Shown: positions 48,801 through 62,212 of the stretch, piece after piece
Position numbering within the stretch: the stretch's first letter is position 1
Layout: each line of letters begins with the position of its first letter
NCBI GenBank assembly: GCA_034509425.1
Contig: JAVTVJ010000558.1
Span: 186,001 to 250,000 of the forward strand
Direction of reading: 5' to 3'
Origin: Eopsaltria australis
Lineage: Eukaryota > Chordata > Aves > Passeriformes > Petroicidae
Length of the DNA: 64,000 nucleotides
Notes under the pieces: model-generated
Databases searched by the model: none
Told to the model about the DNA's origin: nothing
What the model saw: only the letters and a program-made list of their open reading frames with translations
Translations under genes and position numbers: made by a program

Positions 48801-51800
48801 TGGAACATTTAATCTCATCTTCTCTCAAAAAGACATGCTGGTAAAAATATCTTGTCCTAAAACCTATCCTAATCAAACAGCAAGGCAAGAGAGCTCATGT
48901 CAGTGGGCCAGTAATAGGCGTATAGAAGCTGGAAGTCTTGTAAGATGTCTCCCCCTTCCTGAGCACCACTGAGTGCTCATGGGTCAGAGCAGCCAACTGA
49001 GAGAAGGGCTGCTGCCAACTCACCAGTCAGTTCCTACAGACCACCAGTAGCCAGGGAGCCCTATGGTGGCAACTAAACCTTCCCTTGGCACTTCAAGGAA
49101 TAGAGAATAGAACAGCAAATAGTGCTGTCAGTCACTTATGGTGTGACTGATATGTGATTGTGACACATCAGCGACTACAGGACATATCAAATTAACTCTA
49201 CATCTGCCCAGGTGAACTTACAATTAGGTGTGATCTGATTTTACAGTCAAATATATGGGAATACACCTATGTGATTATTTGTATATGGCCTGTATACCAA
49301 TTGCATCCTGGCCTGTATCAGAAAAAGTGTGGCCAGGACCAGGGAAGGGATTCTCTCACTTTTCTACTTATAATCATACCTAACCTTTTTATATTATTTA
49401 ATTGATTATTTGATCAAAATATTCATAACAGCTCTGTCAGCAGACAGAAGAACAAACAGAGATGAGTTGCAGTCAGTCTTCAGAAAGCAAACTTTCAGTC
49501 TCATGAGGTGAAGCTCTAGCTTCCCTCATGGGCACGTCTGGAAGGCAGGAGATCCCATTGTACTTCAGGGCCAGTTTGGCTTTGAAGCACACAACATGTA
49601 ACTTGTTTTTTGGTGGATCTGACCTTGATAATGCTTCAATTTCTAATTGCATTTGATTTCAGAAACCCTTGTCCTTTTTTATATGGTGAAAATCGCTCTG
49701 ATATGAGTGACTGCATGGAACTGTTCACTGTTTTGAACAGGGTCCCAACCCACATTAATATACATAAAATAATAAAAATAATGACCTTTATTAATTTGGG
49801 TCACCTCTAATTACATTTTGACTCTCTCTATTTTATGAAAGAAAATGTAAACTGTTTTTATTTTCTTACCAAATTTTACAAATTGTATACATTTTAGGAG
49901 AAGAATATATAAATCTTCAGCTTCTTATGCTTCTTCATTTTTCTGAATACTAGCTTTTACACAATTTCATAAGGCACAAAAATATTTGTAGCATGAATGA
50001 TTAGGTCTTGTCAGAAGGTTCAGAACACAATCAATCCCATGTTTCTTCAATTTTTTTTCCCAGTTCACATTTTGAAGGGTAGTGCTAAAGATATTTTTAC
50101 TTAGAAAATTAATAGTTCCTAAAAAACCACAATCGTTAAAATCTACAAACAAGCAATAAATAGGAGAAGATATGCAGAGTCAGTTTAAAAGCAAACACAT
50201 AAATGTTTGCAATTGTTTCAATAAAAGTTTTGAATATTTTAAATTATACAGGGATCTGAGATTGTAACACTGCCCGAGATTGATGAAAGCATTTGGAATT
50301 TGTGTTCCTAACTATGCTTTTTATTTCATCATAGTAGCTACCTATTGTACTCTAGCAGATATTTAGTTCATGCAGGATAGGTCACTGTTAATTTCATAGT
50401 AGTAACTGATCAAAAATTTATTATAATCACACATTTTTCAAGCATATTTGTGTCCATTGAATGGGAAAGTATGGTAGCATACAAAAATTTGCATTTTAGT
50501 TGAACTTTCATAATTTTTAATTTTGATGAAAAGGAAATTTTTAACCTGAAAATAAGCATCGGATTTCACAGGAGAGAGTTATTTAAAAAAAAAAAATTGG
50601 TCATTGACCTCAATTTTTGTACGAAAAAAAATAACTTGTGTGTTTTTCATTGCATGTTTCTTATGAGGAAATGGACTATGAATTCAGCTAGAAACATGAT
50701 TGCTTCTGAGCTGTATCTAGAAATGCCAGGGTCAATGTTCATTGTCCCAAGTGACCAGATATAGTCCCTAACCATGGAAACTATGGGATGGGAGAAAAAG
50801 TTGAAAGCTCTGCCCCAAGGGTTCTGCTCTTCCCTGTGTGTCAGCAGCAAACACAGTATCCAGCATCAAAGGTCATTGTTTTCAAAGGAAGAACCAGACA
50901 ACTCTGAAAAGGTGAACAGATTATGTAAGTCAACTATTTATAAAACTAGAGTTCTCCTAATGGCACAAAGAGGCTGAAGCTTGCTTTGCTCCCTCTACTT
51001 CTCAGGATAATTACTTGTGCCTGGAACTCAGTGAGCTCATATCTGTTGCACCGCTAACTGTGGAGCCAAGTGCGAAATGTCGAAGGATGGGAGGTTGGAG
51101 GAGTTCGTTAAATTACCTCCCAGTTTATCATCTGCTCTACAGCTCTGTGAGGCACTTTAGTTTCTTTGACAATCTGACCTTTCTGTTTAAATAGGTTGCC
51201 CTGCCATGGAGATGGTCTTCTGGGGCTTTTGAGGCCAGAAATATTTTATGCTTAGTAAGACACTTTAAGATCCTTTAAGTTAAAACTTCCATTTGTACTC
51301 ATTCAGATTACTTTCAGCTGTCATTCACCTCTTGCACGTATCCTTGCTTGTCCAGCCTTGCTGATTTCTTTCTTGATTTTTTAAATGCATTTCTTGTCCA
51401 GATAACTTCCTGAAGAACAATCAGGATCAGACATGGAAAAGTGCAATGCCTTTAGGCAGTTTCTCTTTTTTACTTCTTTTCCCAGTTATCTGAGAATCAA
51501 AAAAGATGTGCACTCCCTCCCTACCCTTTCAATAGAGTGCTCAGTAACACCTCCAGTATCTTCCCCAAGAGGTTAATTCACCATTTTCAAACTCAAGAAT
51601 AAGACCTTAAATGTGTAATTTATATCTGGTTTCTGAGATAAATAGATCTATATACATATTCATACACAATTTTTTTAAGGCTCCATCTGTTTCCTTGCTT
51701 GCTTTTTAAAAAAAGCCTTGGCAAATGCCTTTGTTCTATGCTGCATCTTTACAACAAGCTACTTCCCCAGGAAAGGCAGAAAATAAAAAAACTCACAAAA

Positions 51801-54800
51801 ACTTGCAAAATAAGCAGCACACAGTACAGCACATAAAAAATAAGAGCAACATTAATTAAAATGTGGTCCACGTCATTCCTAACTGCATCAAGTGTCAGAA
51901 ATAGCAAGCAGTCCAATCACATTTAGAAATAATTAATGGGAACTCTGTAGTAAATTAACATAATAAATGACATTACAATTACAGGAATTATACATACAAT
52001 TACTAAGAAACAATCAACATTAGCAAGAGACATTTGTTACTGCATTTGTGTTTGCATAATTCACAGTTGCATCACTCATTGAAAGTTATCCCAAGATAAA
52101 TGGCAGCTAACCAGTATTAGAAAATATCAAATCAGTATTCTTGGGATTCTAATGATTGGTTTTTCCTTAGTGAATGGTTAATTCACAAAAAAAACACCCT
52201 ATCAAACAAAGAGTTTGGGTTGTCTCAAAGTTGCTGGGATTAAAGCTGTAGTACATCATGCTTCTCATTACAGCATTTCAGGAGGCAGCACATTTGCTCA
52301 ATTTAGGAAAAAAAAGTTACATTTTTAATCAATACTTCAACCAACCCCACCTACCTCACCCAAATGCATCCCACCTTGTCTTGCTCTTCTTTTTCTGTGC
52401 AGGGATCTCTGTTGGATCTATGAAGGCATTGTTTTTCTGCTTTTGTAAATAATTTGAATGTATAAATACTGGAACTCGGTTTTGCTACTTGTGTATTCTA
52501 ATCTCCAGGATAGTTCACTGCTCCATATGAGACATCTCACCCATACCTAATTTGAAATTTTCTCAAAGGAAAGACTGTTAAGTCATTCACCTGAAGCAAG
52601 GGATCTAAGTTCAAATTTGTTCTTCCTCTAATGCAGGAGAGGGAGCAGAATATATTTTTTCTTACATTCTCTATATTCTAGCAAAATGACTTGAGTATTA
52701 TGACACCTAATACCCTTAATAATCTCTTCATGGAGTTTTATCTGTTCTGGGAAATTCTTAAATAGTCATTCTGATACCTGTAGGAAGCTGGCTGGATCCT
52801 TGTATCTATTACTGGCATCTCAGTAAAATTCTCATTTCCCATCACTCAGCAATGTATTTTATTTACTCAGGGCTTATATATCTTCAATTTTCATTCAGTT
52901 CTCCAGTTATGTTGAAATTGTTATGCTTTCAAGACACTAAATCTAAAAGAATATACTGGAATTCAGGAGAGGCAAACACTGGGTCACCTGTAGGCTGTTT
53001 ACGTCTATCTGTAATGAAGTTCTAGAGACGCATAGAACTCCATGCCAAAAGCTGTAGAAGTAAGATTAGGCTATCAGTTCATTATGCATTTAATCTCATA
53101 ATTAAAATATTGTCCATATTTTAATTTGTAATGAAAAAATTGGGATTAAGAAGAAATAAAATGGTTACATCCATGGAAAGACAACAGGCTTCTGTGTATT
53201 CTATATATAACACAGTAACCCTGTGGTCAACTCTGAATTTTCACACAGGGGAACCTACAATAAATCTGAAATATATTAAATGTGAACAGAGAATACCAAG
53301 TTAGTGTTGATGGAATTGAAAATGAGTTTTCCCAATTTGAAAGGAAGTAAAAATATGCTTTTAATTACATTAATAGGTAATATAATGCTGGTGCTCCTTA
53401 ATAATTAAATCATACATCAAAAATTACCATGCTATGCTGAATTGCTTTTCCCACAATTGGAAATTCTCAAATGGTTTCTTTTGTTACAATAGTAGTCTTG
53501 TGTTGTAGTCTAATAGATAGAAATATACATTATAGTGTCTATTGACTTTGTGGAACTTTCACTACCTGCTTTAGCTAGGTAAAGTAGCCAGCCAGGATCC
53601 CAGCACTGAAAACACTCCACCTCAGGATTTAGAAGGATTTGAAGTATTATTCAAAATTAGTAAACAGTATTTTTATTTTCTCTAAATTAAAGGTGATGTG
53701 TATGTTGCTGCTTAAGGATGGCTATTTACATGGTTAACCTATCACTGCAAAAACTCCCAGCTGTCTGCTTTTCTGTATTATGTTGAACATAAGGGTGGGA
53801 AATTGACACTCCTTCCATTTACCCACTCACTCCAAATTCTTTGCTAGGCAGGCTGAAAATGCTTTAAATTCTTATGTGTCTTGAACTCAGAAGAATAACC
53901 AACTGCTCTAGATAGTATGGAGAAGCAAGGCTAACTAGTTCAGTTGCAAGAATTAGCTTCTGGGTAGGTGATGCAGATGAAAAGGGATAGGTATATTTTT
54001 CTACCTAACTCACCTGTAAGTTCCAGAAGCAGCAAATTGTTCCTCATTAATTAATTTAAAAAGAGAGGGAGAGGAGGGAAAGTAGTAGTGTTTAAATAAA
54101 TACTGGAAGAGTTAATAAAGAAAAAAGGTTCACAAAAATGTTATCTCATTGCTGGAATTAAAAAAAAACAGATGGAATTGAGATTCCCAATAAATCATTA
54201 TCCGGTAGCTATTGGAGAAACTACTAGACTGAGAAAATAGGCTTCAGGAGGCAACCTTATTGTTTTCTGTAACTTGATCAGACAGAGCACAGAGAAGCCA
54301 ACTGCTGGAAGAATTATTCCAAAGGACTTGTGCTGTTGCCATCACCTTATAGGTCTTTAAAGTGCTAGTGGCTTCAATTAAGAGCACAGAAAAAGCATTT
54401 TTCTTTTTTTAAGGGTGGACTAGCGAACATGTGTCCTTGCAACTGGGAAACTTGAGATGTACTGAGGCCTAGAAGTCAATGAGGCCTAGAAGTCCTTTGC
54501 TTATTGTGCACAGTTTAGTTCTATATAACTGACACATAGTTTGGAGAAAATACACAAGAAGAAAACTGAGCATCTGAATTCTGTTGCTGTCAACTAACAT
54601 CACTCAGATTTCTGGGTATTGCCTTTTTTTCCTTCTCTCTCAAGTTGTGACTTGTGTTATAGCTCATTAGCTGAAGTCAACTCTTCACTGCAATTTTTGC
54701 AATTCACTGCAATTTCTTACTTCAGTAATAAAACACACATATTTTCAATTTTTTTTCTTTCATTATGCCTTTTTATCTGTACAGAAGTAATTAGTTCGAT

Positions 54801-56725
54801 CACTGAAAATATTTTTATTTCTCCATATAATCATAATAGATAAATAATCCTGTTTTACCATTTCTGACATACAAAGCTTTTACTCGGGCTGGAAAGTAAT
54901 TATCTGAGATGGATTCTTATTAAAGGTAGTCAATTCTGCTAGCACTATTTAAAGATTTGTTAATTAATATCTTTGCATTCCTGTGTTCCTCCTAACCTCA
55001 AAACGAAATGAAGTTATTACTGTTTACAGATTTCTTCAGACCTCTATTATCCTATTAAGCCTTTTACCAATAAATCATTTGGAGGAAATGGGGATGGAGG
55101 CAGGGAGTAAAGGTCAAAAATAATAATGAGGGAGTAGGAAATTTAAATTACTATGTCTCAGGATTTCTGCATCAGACAAGGTATGGAAGTGTCTACTCTG
55201 GTGTCATTATTTCAGCAAAAGCTGGTATGGAAGTCCTTGTTTTGGAGTAGGTATTTTGGTCGATTTCCAGCAAACAATTGACTTAAGAGTGAGAGAATGC
55301 TCAGTGGCATTTTAAGAGCATTATATCTGTTCTCATTTTCACCACAATGAGGGGACTATGTACAACAGATACTTAAAATGGCCTGCTATATCTGTGTAGT
55401 TCAAAAATGAAATCAAGCATATGTGGCACAGAAATACCACAGAGGAGACACATAAATGGTTCAAGATTCAAAATAAAAATATTAATATTCCACTGAATGT
55501 ACATTCTTATTACTACAAGAATCTTGCATACTCCTCTGTAATCATAATATGAACCACCACTTTGTTAAAGTTATATTCTTTTCATGCCTTTGGGTCAGCT
55601 AGAGCACACCAAATATGCATGGTAAAGAAATAAAATGGGTTGCAAATTTGTGTTTCAATGTGTAGGTATCATGCTTCTTTGTATAAAAAGTTAATGCACT
55701 TTTTATTAAATAAAAATAGAGGCAGGGGTTAAAAAAATCTTGAATCACTCTTAAAAATGGGGAATAGAACAGTTCATCCTCCAAAAAATGCTTTTATCAC
55801 TGGGTCAGAGAATCAATTGTCCTTATGATTGTTCATTTTTCCTCTGATTCCAGTTAATCCTCTAATATGTCAAGCAAAGATGAACAACTGCTTTATCTCT
55901 TTTTAAAATATATATTATAGCTTAGTGGTTTTAAACTGACCTTACTGAGTCAAAAATATGAATTTAAGTCCTGTCAAGAACAGAAAGAATTTGGATACAG
56001 GTATACAACTGCCTATCTAAATCTAATAGCTGTCGAAATGTTGGCTAAAATCACTTGGCCTTGATTTGAAGGGAACACTTGACCTCTGCTTTTGTCAGAG
56101 GAGGCTTGGGCTGCACCCTTCACGGGAGGCCTGAGTAACATAAGTGAAGTGCAGAGTCTATACAGTGCAGAGATGCCTAGAGAAGGGGAGGATTTGTGCA
56201 GTTCCATTAGCCAGGAACGTTGGACCTCCTTTGTGTGACCACAGCTTCTCCTCTCAAATGGATGCAAGAGGAGTCGGCAGGATTCTGACCACACAGCAAA
56301 GCGGGTGGGGAAGATAGGGCATTCTCTGCTGGGGAGCAGGTGCACTCTTCCTTTGCTCCTCTACAGGAAGGTGGAGTGGACTCATCTTGGCAGAAACATT
56401 ATCAGGCTCCAGCTCAAGCCACGAGCTGGACCATGTTAGTAAAACATTCTGCAGCTCTTGCTCACCAAGTTGACTCTGCAGGGTTTGTTTTTTTTTTCTG
56501 AAATACCTAATTCCTCCTCTGTATTGTATAAATTGTGTAGCTCAGGGCTTTGGATTTTGCTTTTGTTCTCCCATCTCATTTCCTTTCTAAATTTAAGTTT
56601 TAGTTTTCTTCAGAAGCTATGGGAGTTGGGCTTTTAAGTGCAATTGTTGCATCAGCTGTGCCACAGTGTGTTACCCCTGAAAAGAGTAAAGCTGCCATGA
56701 ACACCTTTAACAAGCAAGTATCGCT
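45889..56725. other. Long intergenic stretch, no gene seen
   Basis: Nearly 11 kb of AT-rich DNA with no exon, LTR or LINE that I recognise. A 17-bp-period tandem duplication (TGAGGCCTAGAAGTC twice) lies at 54463-54494. Confidence 0.45.
54463..54494. repeat. Tandem duplication, 17-bp period
   Basis: TGAGGCCTAGAAGTC occurs twice, spaced by 2 nt. Confidence 0.85.
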
Positions 56726-56805
56726 CATGGAATCATAGAATGGTTTGAGTTGGAAAACACCTTAAACATCATCTAGCTCCAACTTTCTGCCATGGGAAGG
56801 GAAGG
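56726..56805 (-). mobile_element. CR1 3'-end fragment, left part of a split copy
   Basis: ATGGAATCATAGAATGG...TTGAGTTGG...CATCTAGCTCCAAC...CCATGGGAAGGGA is an antisense CR1 3' end. It continues at 57845. Confidence 0.85.
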
Positions 56806-56919
56806 AAATGATGCCTGAAGGATTTTTCTGCTTTTCTCCTGAATACTTCTTACACTGTTCCCTATATTCACAAGTATTAGCATGCATACTTGTGATGCTT
56901 TAGGTGATAGTTTAGCCCG

Positions 56920-56964
56920 GTTTCATGGTGTTTAGTAGGCCAATCGACTAAACACCCCTGAAAC
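56920..56964. repeat. Strong inverted repeat, 16 paired bases
   Basis: GGTGTTTAGT at 56927-56936 pairs exactly with ACTAAACACC at 56947-56956 around a 10-nt loop. After a small bulge GTTTCA (56920-56925) pairs with TGAAAC (56959-56964). Confidence 0.85.
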
Positions 56965-57195
56965 TACGTAAAGTTAGAAGACCAAATTCTCTGTTTTCGT
57001 GGGCCCTCAAGGTCTCCTAGTAGGACAGATTTTGTAAACTAGAAGTTAGCCCACCCAAGCCCCTTATTGGGCCCTCCTAGTAGATATGCTAATGTGTAGA
57101 GTCTTTAATGGTATACTCAATTAGGGAGACGGGGCTTTTTGCGACGCGTTCTAACTGAACGGCAGAAGCCATCGAATGGGATCCTATTAAAATAC

Positions 57196-57769
57196 TGTCG
57201 TGGGTTGACCCCGGCCAGGTGCCAGGTGCCCACTCAGTCACTCTATCACTCCCCCTCCCACTGGGAGAGGGGAGAGGATAATATTGAAAAAGACTATCAG
57301 GGTGAGTAAAGGCAGTTTTATTACAGGGAAAAAAAACCAAATAGAACAAGCAAGTTGAAAGTTGCGCGCGCAAGAGCAGAAGGGAAAACAATCAATCTCT
57401 ACTTCCCATCAGCAGCGATGTCCGGACACTTTCTGGGAAGCAGGGCTTCAGTACGTGTGGTGGTTGTTCAAGGAGGCAAACATGGGCCAGCCCTGAGTGC
57501 CTCCTCCTCCTCCTCTCTTCCTTCCCTTATATATCTGAGCTGATGTCATATGGTATGGAATATCCCTTTGGCTGACTGGGGTCAGCTGGCCTGCTGGTGT
57601 CCCCTCCCAGGATCTTGCCCACCCCATCCCCTTCAGTGGGGGAAGGAATGTCAGAGGGACAGCACAGCTTGGCAGTAGCCAAAACACTGCTCTGTTATCA
57701 ACACCAGCTACCAAAGCAAAGTACAGCAGTGTAAGGCCTGTGAGCTTTACCCCAGTCAGACCCAATACA
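57196..57769 (-). mobile_element. Solo LTR, ERVL-type, family A copy 4
   Basis: TGTCGTGGGTTGACC...GACCCAATACA with exact 5-bp duplication AATAC at 57191-57195 and 57770-57774. Minus-strand AATAAA at 57317-57322 and a TATATAAG box near 57528. Nested in the unit at 56809-57844. Confidence 0.93.
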
Positions 57770-57844
57770 AATACCAAAGTAAACGACCCCCAACCCTCGA
57801 ACCGTGTCTGAGCCTTTATTTCCTAAGACCAGAAAAAGGCATCA

Positions 57845-57960
57845 ACACCTTCTACAAGACCAGGTTGCTCAAAGCCCCACTCAGCCTGGCCTTGAGCATT
57901 TCCAGGGGTGGGGCATCCACTTCTGGGGCCTGCCCATCTTCTCTGGACAATGTAATTTCA
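57845..57960 (-). mobile_element. CR1 fragment, right part of the split copy
   Basis: ACACCTTCTACAAGACCAGG then TTGCTCAAAGCCCCA and TGGCCTTGAGCATTTCCAGG continue the antisense CR1 interrupted at 56805. Confidence 0.85.
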
Positions 57961-60900
57961 ATGAGATTTCTTCTGTGGTATATAAGGAACAAACAAAAAG
58001 ATAGAAATTCTGCATAATTCACGAGTCTAATGGCAACTGTTATGATATTACAGCAGTTATGACAAGATGTTACAGCCATACTCTACTGGTATGATTTATC
58101 AGTTAATCTATACTAGCACTTTCTGTATTTTGATATGCTAGACAGTTGGTCTAAAGGTCTAGACAAGTTACAAAAAAGCCCCATATAATTTCTTACTTTC
58201 CCTCAGATTCTGACACAGCTTCAGATGAGTATTTTTTTTTTAAATCTTAATGTTTAATGAAATCAGTTTTTATCTCATTTTCTTGGAAATTTCTCTTATG
58301 ACTTCAAACATAACATTTCCCTTACCCATGTTTAAACTCTGAGTGGGTTTTGATGTTCAAGAAATTGTATTTTCCCACTTCATGACTTGTAAAAGTGAGC
58401 ACATCATTGTCTGCACAATTATCTTGTATCATAATGCATATGCTAAAAAGGTATTAGTAGCTGACACTAATAGAAATACTCCACGTTGTTATCTTCTACC
58501 ACACAGAGAAGTCTTGACACTAAAATTTACTTGTTTGCTACTGATTTTTTTTTTTTACCTATAGAATATATTCCACAAAAAAAAAAATAATTAAAGAGAC
58601 CATTCCTAAGTCTCTACATTCATGCCACATGTCTCCAGCCATTTCTAAATCAGTGAGAGTCTTGACTATAGAAAGTCTACAGCTCCCACTGAATTTTAAA
58701 ATGTTAAATCAGTGCTATTTCCATATTGGTCTAGCCTGAAACAGTTACTGTAACATATTATTACTCTGCCAGAAATCAAATGTATTCCATACAGCAAAAT
58801 TAAGGACTAACTGTGTTGATTTCAAACTTAAAAGAAATTGTTCCATTTGACACTTTGAAATATTATTTTGTATGTATGAACCAGCAGAATATGATATGAA
58901 TAAGCACAACACTATCTTTGCCAAAAGATAATCACAAGCTTTGAAACACCACAGCAATAACTCTTTCCAGGATGCTGTGATTAGAGGCCTCCTGTGTATT
59001 TATGGAAAAGAAAAAAGATATTACAGTTTAGATGATAAATAATAATAGATTCAATCTAGAATTGCTGAAAAAAAAAACCTTTTTATTTCTCAATATATAT
59101 TTTAAATATTATGAAGTTGATGTTTATTCAGCTGTACCTGAAAAAACAAATACTGCTATTGCACTTCTTCTGCAACTAACAATATGCCTTCATTAAAAAC
59201 CAAGCTGTTGTCTTTGTTTTAGAATTTGTAGGGAGATACAGATCCTAACTCTCTTGCAAAGCTGCAGTCCCATGGGCACTCACCAGATCGCTGTTATGTG
59301 TGGGATGATAATTTCTTTCTGCGTATTAGCAAAGCTGTATGGACTGGGGACTTTGACAAGTTGCTCTTCTTTCCGTCCTTTCCTTTTTAAATGAACTCTT
59401 GGAAATAATAAATTTATGTATAGGAAGGACATGGAGATGATATGGGGCAGTGGTCCAAAGTGCTCCTTCACAAAATTAACATCAAGATTTTCACTTATGG
59501 ATATTTTATTGATTTTTAGAGCATATATTTTGATGGAAGACATACAGACAGAAAAACAAGTGCCTTTAAAATACTGCTGATACTAACAGAAAAGAATAGC
59601 AACATAGATAAATTTTTTTTTTAATTTCTGTTTTTTATCTAACAATAGTTAAGGACACTTCCCTGGCTCCAAAATTACATAATAGTATAAATTAATAGTC
59701 ATAAATTCTACAGACTTGGCTACATTGTATGCATTTTGTGTATCTACTATGGTTGCCATAACATGTGCAATATTCACTAAAATGTCTTTGTGCTGGGTAG
59801 TGGATGATTCTTTCTTTTAAGAATCCCAAATTGTGTTAAAAGTACATATTGTAAAATGGTTTCCTATGAGAAATTAGTTTCTTTCTAGTGTTATCAAGGC
59901 TTTTCATGCTTCAAGCTTGTTCTGTCATAAATGAAGTCCTGAAAATAGACAAACATTGAATCTATGATATATATTAAATTATTGAATATTTAGAGACAAC
60001 TTATTGTTGCTATAGGTGTATAAAATGACCCCATCATTTATTAATAAGGAAAAAGTCCCACCGTTATCTGCAGGTGGGCTACAATATATCAAAGTAATTA
60101 GATTTTGTATAATTCAAACTGTAAATAAAACAGGACGGTTGCTATGATTGCACTTCTGCTTCACAACATCAGGTGACAATGCAACAATCGTAGGAATAGT
60201 CCCCACCTGAGAAAATGAAAAAATGTTTATGTAAGGATGTGAGGTCTGTGAGACCATCTGCTTCATTAACATTAGCAGATCAAGGAACTTTTACTTTCAA
60301 TGGGTTAATAAGTGAAAGGGAAAGCAATAAGGAAAATCACAGAGTCACAAATCATTACAGAAACTGTTCAGCTGCCAATTGATGGAGTATAGCCTTGGAG
60401 AAGGCCAGCCTGAACTTTATAACTGATAAGAACCTGGGCTTTATGACTGATAAGAAGGCAGAAATAAGATGAACATGAGGATTTGGATATTTGAGGGAGC
60501 CTGTGGCACAAGACAAAACTTACTGAGAAATGTTTAAGGTGCAGTAACCAGTGAGGAACAATAGAGAGAAGCAAATATTAAAGGAGATGATCATGTAAAC
60601 AGTTACCAGTCTGCTCAATAGCTACAGCCATCAAATCTTTCTGAACCCATTCTTAATGGTCTTTCTATGGTCACTTTTCAACCCGTGTGTGAGTACTGCA
60701 GGGTCGAAGAGGTTGGAACACTTGAGAAGTACCAGCAACAAGAGTAAGACACTGGAGAAAGTTATTTCTCACTGGAGAAAGCATCATTCAGGGTGCCAGC
60801 AACTGGAAGGAGTGAGGAGCTCAGAGTTAGCAGCTGGGAGGTACCTGGCTCATACAGTTCCACGTTTGCACTGGAGCAGCTGGAGGTTTGCAGTGACTGG

Positions 60901-61149
60901 TGCAAGTGCCAGAAACCAGAGTCAAACCTTCGGCCACAGGGCCCTTGTTCCCATGATACCAGGCAGCTGGAGTAAGTGAGGATCCCAACACCAGCTGGAG
61001 TACAGATAGGACCCATGTGATGCCATTTGGTTTCTGCCTTTTTTCTTTTATATGTTCTCTGTACTCTTTGCACATATATTTGTAGCTCTGTAGCCTATTG
61101 TATTAATAGCTGGTTTTTCCAGTACTTTTCCATGGCCTTTCCCTAAACA
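57961..61149. other. Intergenic, no gene identified
   Basis: AT-rich to about 60.5 kb. The part 60640-61140 is less AT-rich and contains several overlapping short frames (for example 60656-60979) with no known domain. It may be an old repeat or ERV-derived, which I could not classify. A short direct repeat around ACTGATAAGAA lies near 60421 and 60447. Confidence 0.4.
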
Positions 61150-61537
61150 GAAAGACAAAACAAATTCCAGAGCTCCAAGCCCCAGGGGGGTGCAAGGCCC
61201 TGTCCTATCTCGGTTCTTCCTGGGAACCAAGGCCGAGAACAACTCTGAGGTACATTTTCATAAACAAAGTACAGCCGGTGCTGAGAGGGGGGCTCCAGAG
61301 AAGGGGCTGGACCTGGGGGGAATTGAATCACCACTTGTTCTCCTAATTGGTGCTTTTAATCAATTATGCTAATTTCCTAAAAGCTATAAATATGTACTCA
61401 CCCCTGGAGGGGGGGGCTTTTATGGACACCTTTCCATAACTGCTCCGGAAGACCTTCAAAATAAAGATCCCCTTTTATATTACCTCCTTGCTAAAATGAT
61501 CTTGAGTTTCTTTTCCAGGCTGGGGGAAAAGGCAACA
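61150..61537 (+). mobile_element. LTR-like segment next to the provirus
   Basis: GCTATAAATATG at 61383-61394 and AATAAA at 61460-61465, followed by GATCCCCTTTTATATTACC and ending GGGGGAAAAGGCAACA, resemble the TATA, R and U5 parts of an avian ERV LTR as I recall it. The left boundary and TSD were not found. Confidence 0.5.
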
Positions 61538-61636
61538 CATGTACCTACAGGCCAGCAGCCACAGGGACTGCTGCCTTAACAGCTGTGTAGGCCAGAAAAA
61601 ATATTTGTGTTTAAAATATGAATCATGGTCATTTAG

Positions 61637-62209
61637 TGTTGCGGTGGTTCGGAACCAGAGGACTTCCGGACAGGTTCCACGGACAGAGGGTTTCCCCCTG
61701 GAGATCCCAGGGGCAGCAGTTGGACCACCAATCCACGGACCCAAGCTCCTGCTATTGGTTACTGGACTTGTCTGTTATGTATTCCCACTCTGGGAAATTC
61801 CCTGTCACTCCATAGCTCATTCGTTGTTCTCTCTGTTCCCCTCCCCTCCCTAAACCCCATTTGATCATGTACCCCAGCCCCTCCCCTGTATTGTCCCCTG
61901 CCCTCATCCTATTGGGTGTTGTTCCTTCCTTAAATACCGATGTAATAAGCTGCTCTTGGCTCTTGGTTCATGTGCTCCCTTTGGAGGCAATAAACCTACC
62001 GAAATCACATACCAAGAGACCTCCTTCTCTGGTAGTTCTTTGCTGTTTCACCACGCTCCGGGGGCAACATCTCCCCGGACCGAACGCGGACCAGCTGTGC
62101 CCGTTGTCGGCACTCCGAGGAAGTCTTCCAGATCGCGAACGACTTCCCAGGGTAGCGCTGGGACTCTGCTGCCGGTACCAGGATGGGACCGAAGCAAGGG
62201 AACGCAACA
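61637..62209 (+). repeat. 5' LTR of the provirus
   Basis: Starts TGTTGC and ends GCAACA, a perfect 6-bp inverted terminus. It has a TTAAATACC TATA-like region near 61931 and AATAAA at 61989-61994. The right end at 62209 is chosen because the PBS follows after only AAG. An alternative end at 62069 (also GCAACA) would leave the PBS 143 nt away, so it is less likely. Confidence 0.8.
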
Positions 62210-62212
62210 AAG

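Larger units (their letters stand above)
56809..57844. mobile_element. LTR-like unit inside CR1, itself split by a family A LTR
   Basis: The sequence separating the two CR1 parts starts TGATGCC and ends GGCATCA, a perfect 7-bp terminal inverted repeat of TG...CA type. Without the nested LTR and its duplicated 5 bp it measures about 457 bp. No exact TSD was found, and the family is not recognised. It holds a strong hairpin at 56920-56964. Confidence 0.5.
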
